Part shown: positions 7,207 through 16,233 of the stretch, piece after piece | How positions within the stretch are numbered: the first letter of the stretch is position 1 | How the letters are laid out: every line of letters begins with the position of its first letter | Origin: Holdemania massiliensis | GTDB lineage: Bacteria; Bacillota_I; Bacilli_A; Erysipelotrichales; Erysipelotrichaceae | Direction: 5' to 3' | Length of the DNA stretch: 64,000 bases | Assembly (NCBI RefSeq): GCF_022440805.1 | Contig: NZ_JAKNTK010000001.1 | Location: 3,162,001 to 3,226,000, forward strand | Translations under genes and position numbers: made by a program | Notes under the pieces: generated by a model | The model's input: the letters and a program-made list of their open reading frames with translations, nothing else | Told to the model about the DNA's origin: nothing | Databases searched by the model: none

Positions 7207-8634
7207 TTACTGATTGATTAAATGCTGAGCAAGCAGACGTCCAAAGGTGATGTCAATGTTGGTCGGTGCCCCGCCGAACAGACCATCATCGGCACATTCG
7301 CCAAGCGCATATAAGCCTTCGATCGGCTGGCCTTCGGTATTCATGACCTGCAGTGTATCATTCACCTGGATACCGCCCAGAGTGACCTGGATGCCCGGCT
7401 TTACTTTTACAGCATAGTACGGCGCCTGATCAATGCGTGTGTTCATATTGTTAGTACGGCCGAATTCTTCATCTTTACCCTGATCGAAATAACCACGGTA
7501 TTTTTCTACGGTTGCCGTCAGATTCTCTGCCGGTACGCCCATCTGATCCGCTAACTCTTCCAGGGTTTGGCCTTCCAGGAAGAAACCGCGGTCCTTAAAA
7601 TCAGCCAGTCGGGATGAAGTATCAACAGACTTCTGATCAAAAACGATATAGGTATAATCGCCTTCCTGTTCGATCATCCAGCGGGACAGCTGTGTGTAAT
7701 CCGGATAATAATCATTGCAGAAGCGTTCCCCCTTCAAATTGACAAGAATTCCGCCTTCTGCCCGAGCAACGCTCAAACTGTAGCTGCTTCCGTTCTCATC
7801 CGTATAGACTGCCGGATTCATCCGCACCACATCCATATTTGTCAGATTGGCGCCGGCTGCCTTTGCCAGCTGATGACCGTCGCCGGTACTGCCGACAGCG
7901 GTGGTAAACGGAGTTCCCGCCCATTGAAAAGCATATTCCTTCACCAGATCCTGATTTGCGGCATAGCCTCCGGTAGCAAGGACAACGTGATCTGCATGAA
8001 TGATCATTTCACCTTCCGGTCCCTTAGCCTTGACACCCACGGCTTTGCCCTGATCCATTAAAATTTCCGTAACCTGTGTTTCTGTCCGAAGATCAACACC
8101 GGCTTTTTCACATTCAGCGTTCAGAATCTTGACCAGCATGACGCCCAGCGAACTGCCGTCTGCGATGCCGATCTGATAGTTGGACATCGGACGTGTCAGA
8201 TTGGCCCCACGCTCATTCAGCCAATCGATGCTGTCCTGACTGTTTTCCAGCAGGCGCTGTAATTGGTCGGCATTGAAATCCGGATTGGAAGCAACCTGTT
8301 TGGCAACATAATCTTCGATGCTCAGCCCCATTCCAGCTTCCTTCTGCATTTCTGTATCCACCGCGACGAAGTACGTGGCGGCCAACAGCGTCGCTCCTCC
8401 CGGCATTGCTTGCTTCTCCAACAGAATGACTTCCTGACCGTTATTTTGCAGTTCAATGGCCGTCATCATGCCGGCGCCCCCGGCCCCGACAACCACAGTC
8501 GTTGTTGTTTCTTCCTTTGTTTCTGCTTCCGGTTGTTGGGATGGGTCTGGTGATTGTGTCTGCGGATTCCCTGCACAGGCGGTCAAACCGAAGCCTAAAA
8601 GTAGGGATAATCCAAGGTTGTAAAGTTTTTTCAT
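7207..8634 (-). CDS. Lipoprotein FAD-dependent fumarate-reductase-like oxidoreductase
   Basis: The 475-residue protein starts at ATG 8634, seven bases after GGGAGG. It has a lipoprotein signal with Cys20 in GLTAC, a Thr/Glu/Pro-rich linker, and a FAD-binding-2 domain whose dinucleotide motif is VVVGAGGAGMM. The C-terminus has the family motif GLYALGECADDGLFGGAP. These enzymes reduce an activated double bond outside the membrane, as fumarate or urocanate reductases do. Unlike the protein at 37893-39878 it lacks an FMN-binding domain, so electrons must come from a separate flavoprotein or other donor. The substrate is unknown. Its neighbour downstream is an AraC-type regulator. Confidence 0.8.
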   Translation of the reverse strand: MKKLYNLGLSLLLGFGLTACAGNPQTQSPDPSQQPEAETKEETTTTVVVGAGGAGMMTAIELQNNGQEVILLEKQAMPGGATLLAATYFVAVDTEMQKEAGMGLSIEDYVAKQVASNPDFNADQLQRLLENSQDSIDWLNERGANLTRPMSNYQIGIADGSSLGVMLVKILNAECEKAGVDLRTETQVTEILMDQGKAVGVKAKGPEGEMIIHADHVVLATGGYAANQDLVKEYAFQWAGTPFTTAVGSTGDGHQLAKAAGANLTNMDVVRMNPAVYTDENGSSYSLSVARAEGGILVNLKGERFCNDYYPDYTQLSRWMIEQEGDYTYIVFDQKSVDTSSRLADFKDRGFFLEGQTLEELADQMGVPAENLTATVEKYRGYFDQGKDEEFGRTNNMNTRIDQAPYYAVKVKPGIQVTLGGIQVNDTLQVMNTEGQPIEGLYALGECADDGLFGGAPTNIDITFGRLLAQHLINQ

Positions 8635-8887
8635 TTCATTTCCTCCCTGATACCTGCATTGTAGCATTGATAAACTTTACACAAGTTTTGAATTTTTGAC
8701 TTTTCCCGTGAATTTTTGACTTTCCTTGTCTAATTTTTAATATGAAATGAGCGGCTGCAGTTTCATAAAGGACAACGGGATTTCTTTTGCAGACTGATGT
8801 CAGCCGTACAGGAGAGATATCCGAAGCCACAGCTGCTTTAAGACTTCATTCTGCGTTCACTGTGTTTTTGAATTGGATCAAAATAAA

Positions 8888-8915
8888 CACAAAAAAACTG
8901 CCTTATCAGCAGTTT
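8888..8915 (-). terminator. Terminator of the tRNA-Val transcript
   Basis: Stem AAACTGC / GCAGTTT (8895-8901 and 8909-8915) with a seven-base loop, followed on the minus strand by a T run. Confidence 0.85.
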
Positions 8916-8928
8916 ATCTTTATCATCA

Positions 8929-9004
8929 TGGTGGACGCTAAGGGACTCGAACCCCTGACCCCTTCCACGTCAAGGAAGTGCTCTCCCAACTGAGCTAAGC
9001 GTCC
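8929..9004 (-). tRNA. tRNA-Val (anticodon GAC), CCA encoded
   Basis: On the minus strand the acceptor arm GGACGCT pairs with AGCGTCC. The anticodon stem CTTCC/GGAAG encloses the loop TTGACGT, giving anticodon GAC (Val). The T-loop GGTTCGAGTCC is canonical, and CCA is encoded at 8931-8929. It has its own promoter and terminator, so it is a single-gene transcript. Confidence 0.97.
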
Positions 9005-9015
9005 GGTGCTTTAAT

Positions 9016-9044
9016 ATATTACCATTGATCCCTGAAAACTGCAA
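9016..9044 (-). promoter_or_regulatory. tRNA-Val promoter
   Basis: Minus-strand TTGCAG (9044-9039) and TAATAT (9021-9016) with a 17-base spacer, about 10 bases before the tRNA. Confidence 0.7.
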
Positions 9045-9182
9045 CCCTTTTTTAGCTAAAAAAATCCAAAATCGAACATCCCGCAGCGGCCAATTTTCGG
9101 ATGTTTTCTGGTTTCTAACCAACAGAATTTCATTCAAATTCCCGCTGGAATTCCAAAACGGGTAAAGAAAGTTAAGGTCGGG

Positions 9183-9193
9183 TATGCTATAAT
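9183..9193 (+). promoter_or_regulatory. Extended -10 promoter of the FemX operon
   Basis: TATGCTATAAT contains TG-N-TATAAT (TATAAT at 9188-9193). No good -35 lies 17 bases upstream, which fits an extended -10 promoter. Confidence 0.6.
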
Positions 9194-9216
9194 GAAATAT
9201 CGGAGGCGAACGCATC

Positions 9217-10452
9217 ATGAATCTGCAGTTTTGTGAGTCAATCACGGGAAAGCAGCTGGACGAATTCACCCGTTCCAGCAGCTGTAATAATATATATCAG
9301 ACCGAAGGCTGGGCCCAGGTGAAAAAGGAATGGTCTGCCAAGTATGTCGGCATGCGCCAGGATGGTGAATTATGCGGTGCAGCGATGATTCTGTTCCGCA
9401 GTCTGCCGATGGGCATGAAATTAGCTTATATTCCCCGCGGCCCGATTATGGATTACACCAATTTCGAACAGATGGAATTTTTCTTATCGTCCATTCGGAA
9501 GTTTTGTGCAAAACAAGGAGCCGTAGAATGTAAATTTGATCCGTATCTAATCATTGGCAGCTATGAGCTGGATCAAAAAGAAGCCGCCTGGAACGCCCGC
9601 AGTCCGATTCCTCAGCAGCTGGCGAAAGCCAGAGCTCATTTTGCGGGCTATACAAAGCTGCTGAGCGAAACCGTACAGCCGCGCTTTCAGCTCTGTTTTC
9701 CCTATCAGGAAAATTGGGAGACTGCCTTTCCGAAAAAGACCCGCGAAAAAATCCACAACAGTTTTGCCAAGGGCATCCAGATTGAAGTCTGGGGCATAGA
9801 ACATGTTCATGAATTAGCGGAAATGATCGAATACACGGAACGGCGCAAGAATATTCACCTGCGCAATGAAGACTATTTCCGTACGATCATGGAAAACTTT
9901 GGCGATCAGTCCTGTATTCTCGCGGCTCATCTTCACTGTGATCACGCGCTGGCCCTGGTGGATCAAAAGCAGCAGGGTCTTCGGGATCATCTTCATGAGC
10001 TGGATGAAAAGGCGAACAAGAAACGCAAGCAGCTGGAAAAACAGATTGCGGATCTGGATGAGGAAAAAGCCAAGCTGCGCCAACAGGCTGAAGAAGATGG
10101 TTCCGACATTCTGGTCAGCGCTCTGCTTTTAGTGCATGACGGCACAACCTGTGAGCTGTTATATTCCGGTTTAAATGAAAAATACCGCCGTTATCTGGCC
10201 GCCTACGCGCTGCGCTTCCGCGGCATTCAATGGGCCTTTGAGCAAGGCTGCACACGATTTAACTTCGGCGGCGTGGAAGGCACACTGGACGATGGGTTAT
10301 TTATCTTTAAATCATCCTTTGTTCCGAAAATCGACGTCTATCTTGGTGAATTCAGTCTGGCCTGCAAGCCGCTACTGTATCCGATCTGGACAAAGTTATT
10401 GCCAAAGGTCAAGGAGTGGCGCCGGCAATGGTTAAGGAGGGAATCCCGTTGA
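9217..10452 (+). CDS. FemX/MurM-type peptidoglycan bridge aminoacyltransferase
   Basis: The 411-residue protein has the two GNAT-like halves of the FemABX family. Family features include AYIPRGPIMDY near residue 75, KTREKIHNSFAKG near residue 170 and FNFGGVEG near residue 350. A charged coiled-coil arm (about 250-300), rich in Lys/Glu heptads, interrupts the second half; FemABX proteins use this arm in tRNA handling. The enzymes transfer an amino acid from aminoacyl-tRNA to the side chain of lipid II at the inner membrane face. GGAGG precedes the ATG. The stop overlaps the start of a second family member, so two residues or two specificities are likely. Which amino acid is added cannot be read from sequence. 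Confidence 0.9.
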   Translation: MNLQFCESITGKQLDEFTRSSSCNNIYQTEGWAQVKKEWSAKYVGMRQDGELCGAAMILFRSLPMGMKLAYIPRGPIMDYTNFEQMEFFLSSIRKFCAKQGAVECKFDPYLIIGSYELDQKEAAWNARSPIPQQLAKARAHFAGYTKLLSETVQPRFQLCFPYQENWETAFPKKTREKIHNSFAKGIQIEVWGIEHVHELAEMIEYTERRKNIHLRNEDYFRTIMENFGDQSCILAAHLHCDHALALVDQKQQGLRDHLHELDEKANKKRKQLEKQIADLDEEKAKLRQQAEEDGSDILVSALLLVHDGTTCELLYSGLNEKYRRYLAAYALRFRGIQWAFEQGCTRFNFGGVEGTLDDGLFIFKSSFVPKIDVYLGEFSLACKPLLYPIWTKLLPKVKEWRRQWLRRESR

Positions 10453-11681
10453 TGATCTGTAAACCTATCCCAGCTTCACAGCTGGACAGCTTTGTCCGTA
10501 TTCATCCTTATGGACATTACATGAAGACCTCGATGTGGGCCAAGCTGCAGAAACAGGATCAGCCGCATTTTTACGGTTTCTATGATCAGGATGAACTGAA
10601 GGGAACAGCGATGATCCTGGAGCGGAAGCGGCTGGGGATTCATTACTTTTATGTTCCTTGGGGACCGTGTCTGGATTACAGCGATTCTGATCTGAGTGAA
10701 CAGTGTCTGCGGGGCTTGATCCAACTGGCGGAAAATGCCAAAGTGGATTTTCTGCGGATCGATCCAAATGTACTCAGAATGGAACGGGATATCAAAGGCA
10801 ATCCGATTGAAGGCGGAGAAAATCATGAGGATGTCACGGCCTTGCTGAAATCACTGGGCTTTGTGCATAAAGGCTACGGTTACGCCTATAACGGCAGCTG
10901 GGTCAACCGCTATACGTTGATCATCGACCTTTCCCCTTCACTTGAGGAAATCGTCAAACACTTCTCAAAAGCCCGGCAGAACAGTCTGCGCCGGCATGCG
11001 GTGATCGGTGTTTCAACCCGGCTTGGAACGGTGGAAGATATTCCGCAGTTATGTGAATTTGAACGGCAGCTTTCTCAAATTCAGGGCTTTAAGCCGCATA
11101 CTGAAACTTTCTTTCAAGATCTTCTGGAGGCTTTCGGCGAACATGCCGTCCTGTATGTCACCGAAATTGATCTGGATCAGATGATCAACGGCATCCAGCA
11201 GGAAATTGACAGCGGCAAATATCATAAAGATCCCGAAGCGCTGCAGTCCAAGCTCAAAGAAAAAGAAAAAGCCGCGGACTTAAAAGCCCGGTACGGTACA
11301 AAACCGGCGATTGCGGCGGGCTTGTTCCTGCGGTTGGGCGAACAGTCGTGGGATCTCTATACCTACAATCATAAAGATTTCAATTTTATCAAAGCGGTGG
11401 ATAACCTGCATCGCTTCGCAGTGGAAGATATGAAAAATCATGGCGTGCTGCACTATGATATGTGCGGTTTCTCCGGGGTCACCGAGAAATCCGATCCGCA
11501 TTTCGGCCTTTACGATTACAAGCGTTCTTTCGGTTCGATTTATACCGAACGGATCGGCGAGTTCGATTATCTCCGGCATCCGCAGCGCACCGCCCGTTGG
11601 AAAAAAGCGGATCGTTTCCGCCGCCGGGTAAAGCGCAAACTCATCGCCCTGCATTATGGCAAACAGGAGAAGCAGGCATGA
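10452..11681 (+). CDS. Second FemX/MurM-type aminoacyltransferase
   Basis: The 409-residue paralogue of the upstream gene has the same layout: FYVPWGPCLDYSD near residue 75, FSKARQNSLRRHA near residue 180, a shorter charged arm (about 240-275) and DMCGFSGV near residue 340. The start is ATG 10452, which shares one base with the upstream stop (TGATG) and follows AAGGAGGG. It ends in an ATGA overlap with the TIM-barrel gene. Pairs such as MurM/MurN or FemA/FemB add successive residues of the interpeptide bridge, and this pair could do the same. Their sequences differ enough that substrate sets probably differ. Confidence 0.9.
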   Translation: MICKPIPASQLDSFVRIHPYGHYMKTSMWAKLQKQDQPHFYGFYDQDELKGTAMILERKRLGIHYFYVPWGPCLDYSDSDLSEQCLRGLIQLAENAKVDFLRIDPNVLRMERDIKGNPIEGGENHEDVTALLKSLGFVHKGYGYAYNGSWVNRYTLIIDLSPSLEEIVKHFSKARQNSLRRHAVIGVSTRLGTVEDIPQLCEFERQLSQIQGFKPHTETFFQDLLEAFGEHAVLYVTEIDLDQMINGIQQEIDSGKYHKDPEALQSKLKEKEKAADLKARYGTKPAIAAGLFLRLGEQSWDLYTYNHKDFNFIKAVDNLHRFAVEDMKNHGVLHYDMCGFSGVTEKSDPHFGLYDYKRSFGSIYTERIGEFDYLRHPQRTARWKKADRFRRRVKRKLIALHYGKQEKQA

Positions 11682-12424
11682 GGCCGATCGGCGTGACCTC
11701 CGTCACCTTTCGTGAATTGACCGCGCCTGAAATCATCGCACTGGCAGCGCAAACGGGATGTGCGGGCATGGAATGGGGCAGCGATGTGCATGTTCCGGCA
11801 GGCCAGCTGGATTGTGCTGAACGGATCAAAGCTCAGTGCCGTCAACATCAGCTTGCGGTTTTCTCCTATGGCAGCTATTACAAGCTGAATCAAGGCTTGA
11901 AGCCGGAAGTCGATTTCCAGGCTTATCTGGACAGCGCCGTCAAATTAGGAGCCCCGCTGATCCGGATCTGGGCCGGACGAACAGCCTCGGCTCAGGCGGA
12001 CGCCGCTTTCTTTGAGCGCGCCGTTGCCGAGACTCAGCAGTGCTGCGATCTGGCGGCTCAGGCTGGGATTGAGGTCGGGTTTGAATATCACCGCAAATCG
12101 CTGACGGACAACAGTGTTTCCGCTGTTCGTCTGCTTAACGCCGTGAATCGAAAAAATTGTCGAACCTACTGGCAGCCCAATCCAGAAAAGAGCGCCGAAG
12201 AAAATCTTCAGGAACTCACCGACATTCTGCCCTGGCTGGCAAGGGTTCATGTGTTCAGCTGGAACAGCGATAACTCACGCCTGCCGTTAGCGGATCAGGA
12301 AAAGGCATGGAAGTGCTGGCTGAAAATCATTCCTGAATCGGTTCCGCTGATCCTGGAATTTGTCAAAGACGATCAGCCAGCACAATTTCAGGCGGATGTC
12401 CATACCTTATTCAACTGGTGTTGA
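11678..12424 (+). CDS. Sugar phosphate isomerase/epimerase family (TIM barrel)
   Basis: The 248-residue protein has the xylose-isomerase-like barrel: GMEWGSDVHVP near residue 30, IRIWAGR near residue 95, GFEYH near residue 140 and VHVFSW near residue 200. The acidic and His residues that bind a divalent metal are in their usual places. Family members interconvert keto/aldo sugars or dehydrate inososes, and the substrate here is unknown. The ATGA overlap with the FemX gene shows translational coupling. That is unexpected for a sugar enzyme and may be historical or may point to a cell-wall role. It ends before a strong bidirectional terminator. Confidence 0.8.
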   Translation: MRPIGVTSVTFRELTAPEIIALAAQTGCAGMEWGSDVHVPAGQLDCAERIKAQCRQHQLAVFSYGSYYKLNQGLKPEVDFQAYLDSAVKLGAPLIRIWAGRTASAQADAAFFERAVAETQQCCDLAAQAGIEVGFEYHRKSLTDNSVSAVRLLNAVNRKNCRTYWQPNPEKSAEENLQELTDILPWLARVHVFSWNSDNSRLPLADQEKAWKCWLKIIPESVPLILEFVKDDQPAQFQADVHTLFNWC

Positions 12425-12477
12425 TAAACTTATGAAACAACCCATTCACAGTTCTTTAAAGTTTATCATAGATATAA

Positions 12478-12538
12478 AAAAGCTGTAACTTAATTAGAGG
12501 ATTAATTCAATTGAAGTCCTCTTTTTATTACAGCTTTT
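12478..12538. terminator. Nested bidirectional terminator
   Basis: An outer stem AAAAGCTGTAA (12478-12488) / TTACAGCTTTT (12528-12538) encloses an inner hairpin AGAGGA (12496-12501) / TCCTCT (12517-12522) followed by TTTTA. It separates the convergent TIM-barrel and SIS genes. Confidence 0.8.
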
Positions 12539-12596
12539 ACATCATCAAGCTATTCTTAGATCCCTCTGATTTTCAAGTTACATACTTTATACTCAG

Positions 12597-13682
12597 TTAA
12601 CTCAACTTGGCATCGGAATGAGTTGAGAAATATCGTTTTCCGCTCGATCCAACCCCTTTTCCATGGGTTAAATCCGTACCGTTTTCCACCGCCATGAACC
12701 AGCAAATTGTTTGAACAGCACAGGCAAATTCCAGGTTTTTAAAATGATCGCTCGCTGTTTCAAAGATGAGATCCGTATCATCCAATCCCGCTTGACCAAT
12801 CAGGAATCCCTGATGAAATTCAGTTTTAACAAATCGAGCCAGAGCCTTCGCGCGTTCGTTTTCCCGTCCGCCATCATTCAGAATCAACAAACAAATCCGA
12901 TCATTAAAGCTCAACGTTGGTCCATGCATACCATCTTCAAGTTCATAGCCTACAGCATACAGTTTCGGAATTTCCAAAATCTTCAGCGCACCTTCCAGCG
13001 CCACACCCCACAAGGAATCACTGCCATATACCGCAAATAAATCAGCGTTCATCAGTACTTTTCCATTCTGTGCAAACCATGTTTCTACCCGCGGAATAAT
13101 TTCGCCGTAATTATTCATCGCTTTTTTTAGATCAGCAATATAATCCATAACCTGTTCAGCACAAATTGTATTTAAATACTCCCCGATGGATAATCCCAGA
13201 AGTTCAAGTGCAATTAAGCTCGCGCTAAACCCCATCGTCACACATAGATATTCCTCGTCTTTCGCCATAGAATTGACATATGCCATGGATTCTGCGGCAA
13301 GAAACTTCTCAGTTTCTGAAGAAATGGCAATCGTTACACAGCCTTTTTTCTTCAGACTTAATTGTGCTTCTCGCGTTGTTTGGGATGTCCCTGACTGAGA
13401 CATAAATATGTATAGATTCTTTGTATCAAAAACCGTGTGGTTATGCAGAAAATCATTTGAAGTCTCAGCCACGGTCCGCCTACCAGTCACCTTTTCCACA
13501 AAACCCCGAGCTGTTTTCGCTTCATTTAAAGAACTTCCTGATCCAATTAGGATAATCTCTTTGAAATCAGGTAGATTTTTTTGAATACATTCAATTGCTG
13601 CCTGATTATTCATTGCTCGGTTATCAATTAATTTCTGCAGTACAATCGGTGTAGACTGAATCGTTTCCAATAAAGTTGACAT
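12597..13682 (-). CDS. SIS-domain sugar-phosphate deglycase/isomerase (FrlB/GfrF-like)
   Basis: The 361-residue protein has two SIS domains (about 25-165 and 195-335), like the isomerase half of GlmS without the amidotransferase. The first SIS site shows LIGSGSSLNEA and MSQSGTSQTTRE, phosphosugar-binding loops. It is the last gene of a mannose-family PTS operon. In known systems of this layout (gfr, frl) the SIS enzyme splits fructoselysine- or glucoselysine-6-phosphate into a hexose-6-phosphate and lysine. Only one SIS gene is present, whereas the Salmonella gfr operon has two. An amino-sugar substrate is the main alternative. It abuts the EIID stop directly. Confidence 0.8.
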   Translation of the reverse strand: MSTLLETIQSTPIVLQKLIDNRAMNNQAAIECIQKNLPDFKEIILIGSGSSLNEAKTARGFVEKVTGRRTVAETSNDFLHNHTVFDTKNLYIFMSQSGTSQTTREAQLSLKKKGCVTIAISSETEKFLAAESMAYVNSMAKDEEYLCVTMGFSASLIALELLGLSIGEYLNTICAEQVMDYIADLKKAMNNYGEIIPRVETWFAQNGKVLMNADLFAVYGSDSLWGVALEGALKILEIPKLYAVGYELEDGMHGPTLSFNDRICLLILNDGGRENERAKALARFVKTEFHQGFLIGQAGLDDTDLIFETASDHFKNLEFACAVQTICWFMAVENGTDLTHGKGVGSSGKRYFSTHSDAKLS

Positions 13683-14507
13683 TTAAAACACCCCCAAATA
13701 TTTTCCAATAATGCCTAATAACAACATTGCGTAAATAATCGTTGTCGATTTGATTCCTTTTCTAAGGCACTGCATAACGCCTAGAACCAAAGTTAACGGA
13801 ACCAGATTTGGAATGATTCCATCAAACAGCGCCTGTAAACTAAACACGGCTCCACCCAAATTGACACTCAGCGCTAATGGCAACTTAACCATGGTACATG
13901 TCATCGCTCCCACGGTCATCATTCCTACTATCGTTGCATATTTTGTGATCTTTCTCAACAAACCGCTTTCCGAAAGATCGCTAACCGCGCTGGTTCCATA
14001 AATATAGCCAAAGTATGGACCATAATAGCGTGGGAAGAAACAAATTCCGTTATGAATCAAAATCATTAGAATTGGACCCAGTACATTTCCAGTGGCAGCA
14101 AAGCCTAGACCAATTCCGGTAGCAATAGTTCTGACAGAACCCCAGAAAATAGAGTCACCGACACCTGCAATCGGTCCCATCAAAGCGGTTTTTACAGCAT
14201 TGATGCTGGTTGTGTCAAATTCTGGATTTTTAGCAGCTTCCTTCTCCATTGAAGCGGTTAGGCCTGTGACAAATCCTCCACAAGTAGGGGTTGTATTAAA
14301 GATCGTAAAATGACGCTTGTATGCTTCAATTCGTTTTTCTTTATCGGGATAAAATCGTTTAATGGCCGGTGTCATAGCATAGACATAAGCAAAGCCCTGC
14401 ATTGTTTCTGAATTTTGGCTAGTACTTAGCGCTAAGGTGCGAATTGCCATCTGATTTAACATTTTTCTTTCATCGCCAGGTAGTGCCTTCATTTTATCAT
14501 TAATCAT
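13683..14507 (-). CDS. PTS mannose-family EIID component
   Basis: The 274-residue protein carries the EIID features: TMQGFAYVYAM near residue 35, TPTCGGFVTG near residue 75 and GPIAGVGDSIFWG near residue 115, with C-terminal membrane helices. I start at ATG 14507, which overlaps the EIIC stop by eight bases and follows AAGGAGG. With EIIC it forms the membrane channel that imports and phosphorylates the substrate. Codon use is AT-rich like the rest of this operon. Confidence 0.92.
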   Translation of the reverse strand: MINDKMKALPGDERKMLNQMAIRTLALSTSQNSETMQGFAYVYAMTPAIKRFYPDKEKRIEAYKRHFTIFNTTPTCGGFVTGLTASMEKEAAKNPEFDTTSINAVKTALMGPIAGVGDSIFWGSVRTIATGIGLGFAATGNVLGPILMILIHNGICFFPRYYGPYFGYIYGTSAVSDLSESGLLRKITKYATIVGMMTVGAMTCTMVKLPLALSVNLGGAVFSLQALFDGIIPNLVPLTLVLGVMQCLRKGIKSTTIIYAMLLLGIIGKYLGVF

Positions 14508-15270
14508 CAAATAAACCTCCTTTTTGAACTTTCTTCGGTTCTTCTTTATTGGTTTCAAAGAAAAGGATCATTGCCAAAACGATACCGAATATCGCTACTG
14601 GCAGCAAACCAAATCCAAAATAGGTTACCATTAAAAAGCCTAAAATATAATAAACCGCGGATTTACCTGTCCACATATTTCTAAGCAGCATCGCTACTCC
14701 GACAGCAGCAATCATTCCACCTCCCACACTTAATCCATCCATAAATGTCGTTGGGATCATTGCAATTACTGATTCAATTGTATTCGTACCTACTGCCATC
14801 AATGCGATAAACACAATAATTGCACGTGGCAACATCATAATCGTTGAATTTAAAACCAAAAACCATTTAAATTTTCTGTCTTCATCCTTTTCAATGAGTT
14901 TCATTGCCAGTGGATTGATAAGAATTCTTATCGGATTCAACAAAGTTTTGACCATAATAATTAAGGTTGCAACTGGAATGGCTAAAGCAATGGCTGTTTC
15001 AATATTCTGATGATTCAGAATAACAAACGCTGTTCCTATCGCAGTCCCTGACATTGCATCAGGAGGATTGGAATTTCCGATTTGCGCAACGCCGATAAAA
15101 ACCAGTTCCAACTGAGCACCGCACATAACGCCAGTACGCAAATCCCCTAGAATTAAACCCACTAACGTTCCAATCACTAATGGTCGATCTAACATTGGCT
15201 GAGCTAGCCATACATCGGACATCCCTGCCAGGTATACAACCAACGCAATCAATAATCCCTGTACTACCAT
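14500..15270 (-). CDS. PTS mannose-family EIIC component
   Basis: The 256-residue integral membrane protein has the EIIC signatures DRPLVIGTLVGLILGDL and GAQLELVFIG and about eight hydrophobic helices. It partners the EIID protein, whose gene starts inside the end of this one. The start is 10 bases after the EIIB stop. Confidence 0.92.
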   Translation of the reverse strand: MVVQGLLIALVVYLAGMSDVWLAQPMLDRPLVIGTLVGLILGDLRTGVMCGAQLELVFIGVAQIGNSNPPDAMSGTAIGTAFVILNHQNIETAIALAIPVATLIIMVKTLLNPIRILINPLAMKLIEKDEDRKFKWFLVLNSTIMMLPRAIIVFIALMAVGTNTIESVIAMIPTTFMDGLSVGGGMIAAVGVAMLLRNMWTGKSAVYYILGFLMVTYFGFGLLPVAIFGIVLAMILFFETNKEEPKKVQKGGLFDD

Positions 15271-15280
15271 ATTTTTTCTC

Positions 15281-15754
15281 CTATTCTAATATTTTTTTTA
15301 CATCTTTAATCTTTTCAGAAGGTACCATCTGATATTCTATTCTTTTCACGTCCTGAAACATTGAAATCAAGTCCTCTGCGTCAGCTTTAGTGATTGGCGT
15401 ATTGGAATCCAGTTCAATTGTTCCATCTTTAGAAAATACTCGGCCTAAATTCAGATATTGAATTTGGCGAGTTCCTTCTGAAATTCTTCTTGCGTCATGA
15501 ATGTTCTTCACGAGTAAAAATATCTGCATTTTTTTCGTTTCCGGATTATTAATTAAATCTATCGCTTGAGCTATGCTTCTGATCGCCATTTGAATACCCT
15601 CTGGTTTGGACATCTTCAAAGCAAGCTTTGCAATCTCATTTTGCATGATCTCATCATTTGCGACTAGAATCGCATCCGGATTGATCGTATTGACCCAAGT
15701 GACTGCTACCTGGCCATGCAGCAGCCTTTCGTCGATTCTACAAATCTTAATCAA
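15281..15754 (-). CDS. PTS mannose-family EIIB component
   Basis: The 157-residue cytoplasmic protein has the EIIB phosphorylation site His13 in RIDERLLHGQV. The start codon is TTG, eight bases after AAGGAGGG and two bases after the EIIA stop. It takes phosphate from EIIA and passes it to the incoming sugar. Confidence 0.93.
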   Translation of the reverse strand: MIKICRIDERLLHGQVAVTWVNTINPDAILVANDEIMQNEIAKLALKMSKPEGIQMAIRSIAQAIDLINNPETKKMQIFLLVKNIHDARRISEGTRQIQYLNLGRVFSKDGTIELDSNTPITKADAEDLISMFQDVKRIEYQMVPSEKIKDVKKILE

Positions 15755-15756
15755 GT

Positions 15757-16233
15757 TTATTTCCCTCCTTTCTCTGTTTCCTGTCTACTGCTAAAATTGA
15801 ATTGAAATCCCTCCTCTCTTTCTTTCTGAAGCATTTTCTCTAACCGGTTACCATCAAATATCTCACATGTCTTCAGCGCTAAAGACATGATGGTGCTCAT
15901 CAGATCAAAACTGTTTTGATCGTTATCCAAGGATACTGCGATCTCCAACACCAAAGGCAAAAACATGACGGAAATCAGTGTTACATTGGGATAAATACAA
16001 AGTTTAATCAGTTCATTAAAAACACTGCCGCCTTTGATATCTGTAATTAAAATAAATTCATCAGTCTGGAAATGTTGAATTTCCGTCTCGATTTCCACCT
16101 TGATTTCATAGGGGGAAACATAATCATCCAAGTTATAATCCTCTATCCGACTATCATCGATCGCGATCATTTTAACCGCTGACTTCATTCCTTTTGCTAA
16201 ACTGCCATGAGATGCCAGAATCAATCTTCTCAT
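15757..16233 (-). CDS. PTS mannose-family EIIA component
   Basis: The 158-residue protein has the EIIA-Man fold with phosphorylation site His9 (ILASHGSLAKG) and the TDIKGGS loop. It is a separate polypeptide rather than an EIIAB fusion. Its ATG overlaps the stop of the regulator gene (ATGA), so regulator and transporter are translated from one message. Confidence 0.92.
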   Translation of the reverse strand: MRRLILASHGSLAKGMKSAVKMIAIDDSRIEDYNLDDYVSPYEIKVEIETEIQHFQTDEFILITDIKGGSVFNELIKLCIYPNVTLISVMFLPLVLEIAVSLDNDQNSFDLMSTIMSLALKTCEIFDGNRLEKMLQKEREEGFQFNFSSRQETEKGGK

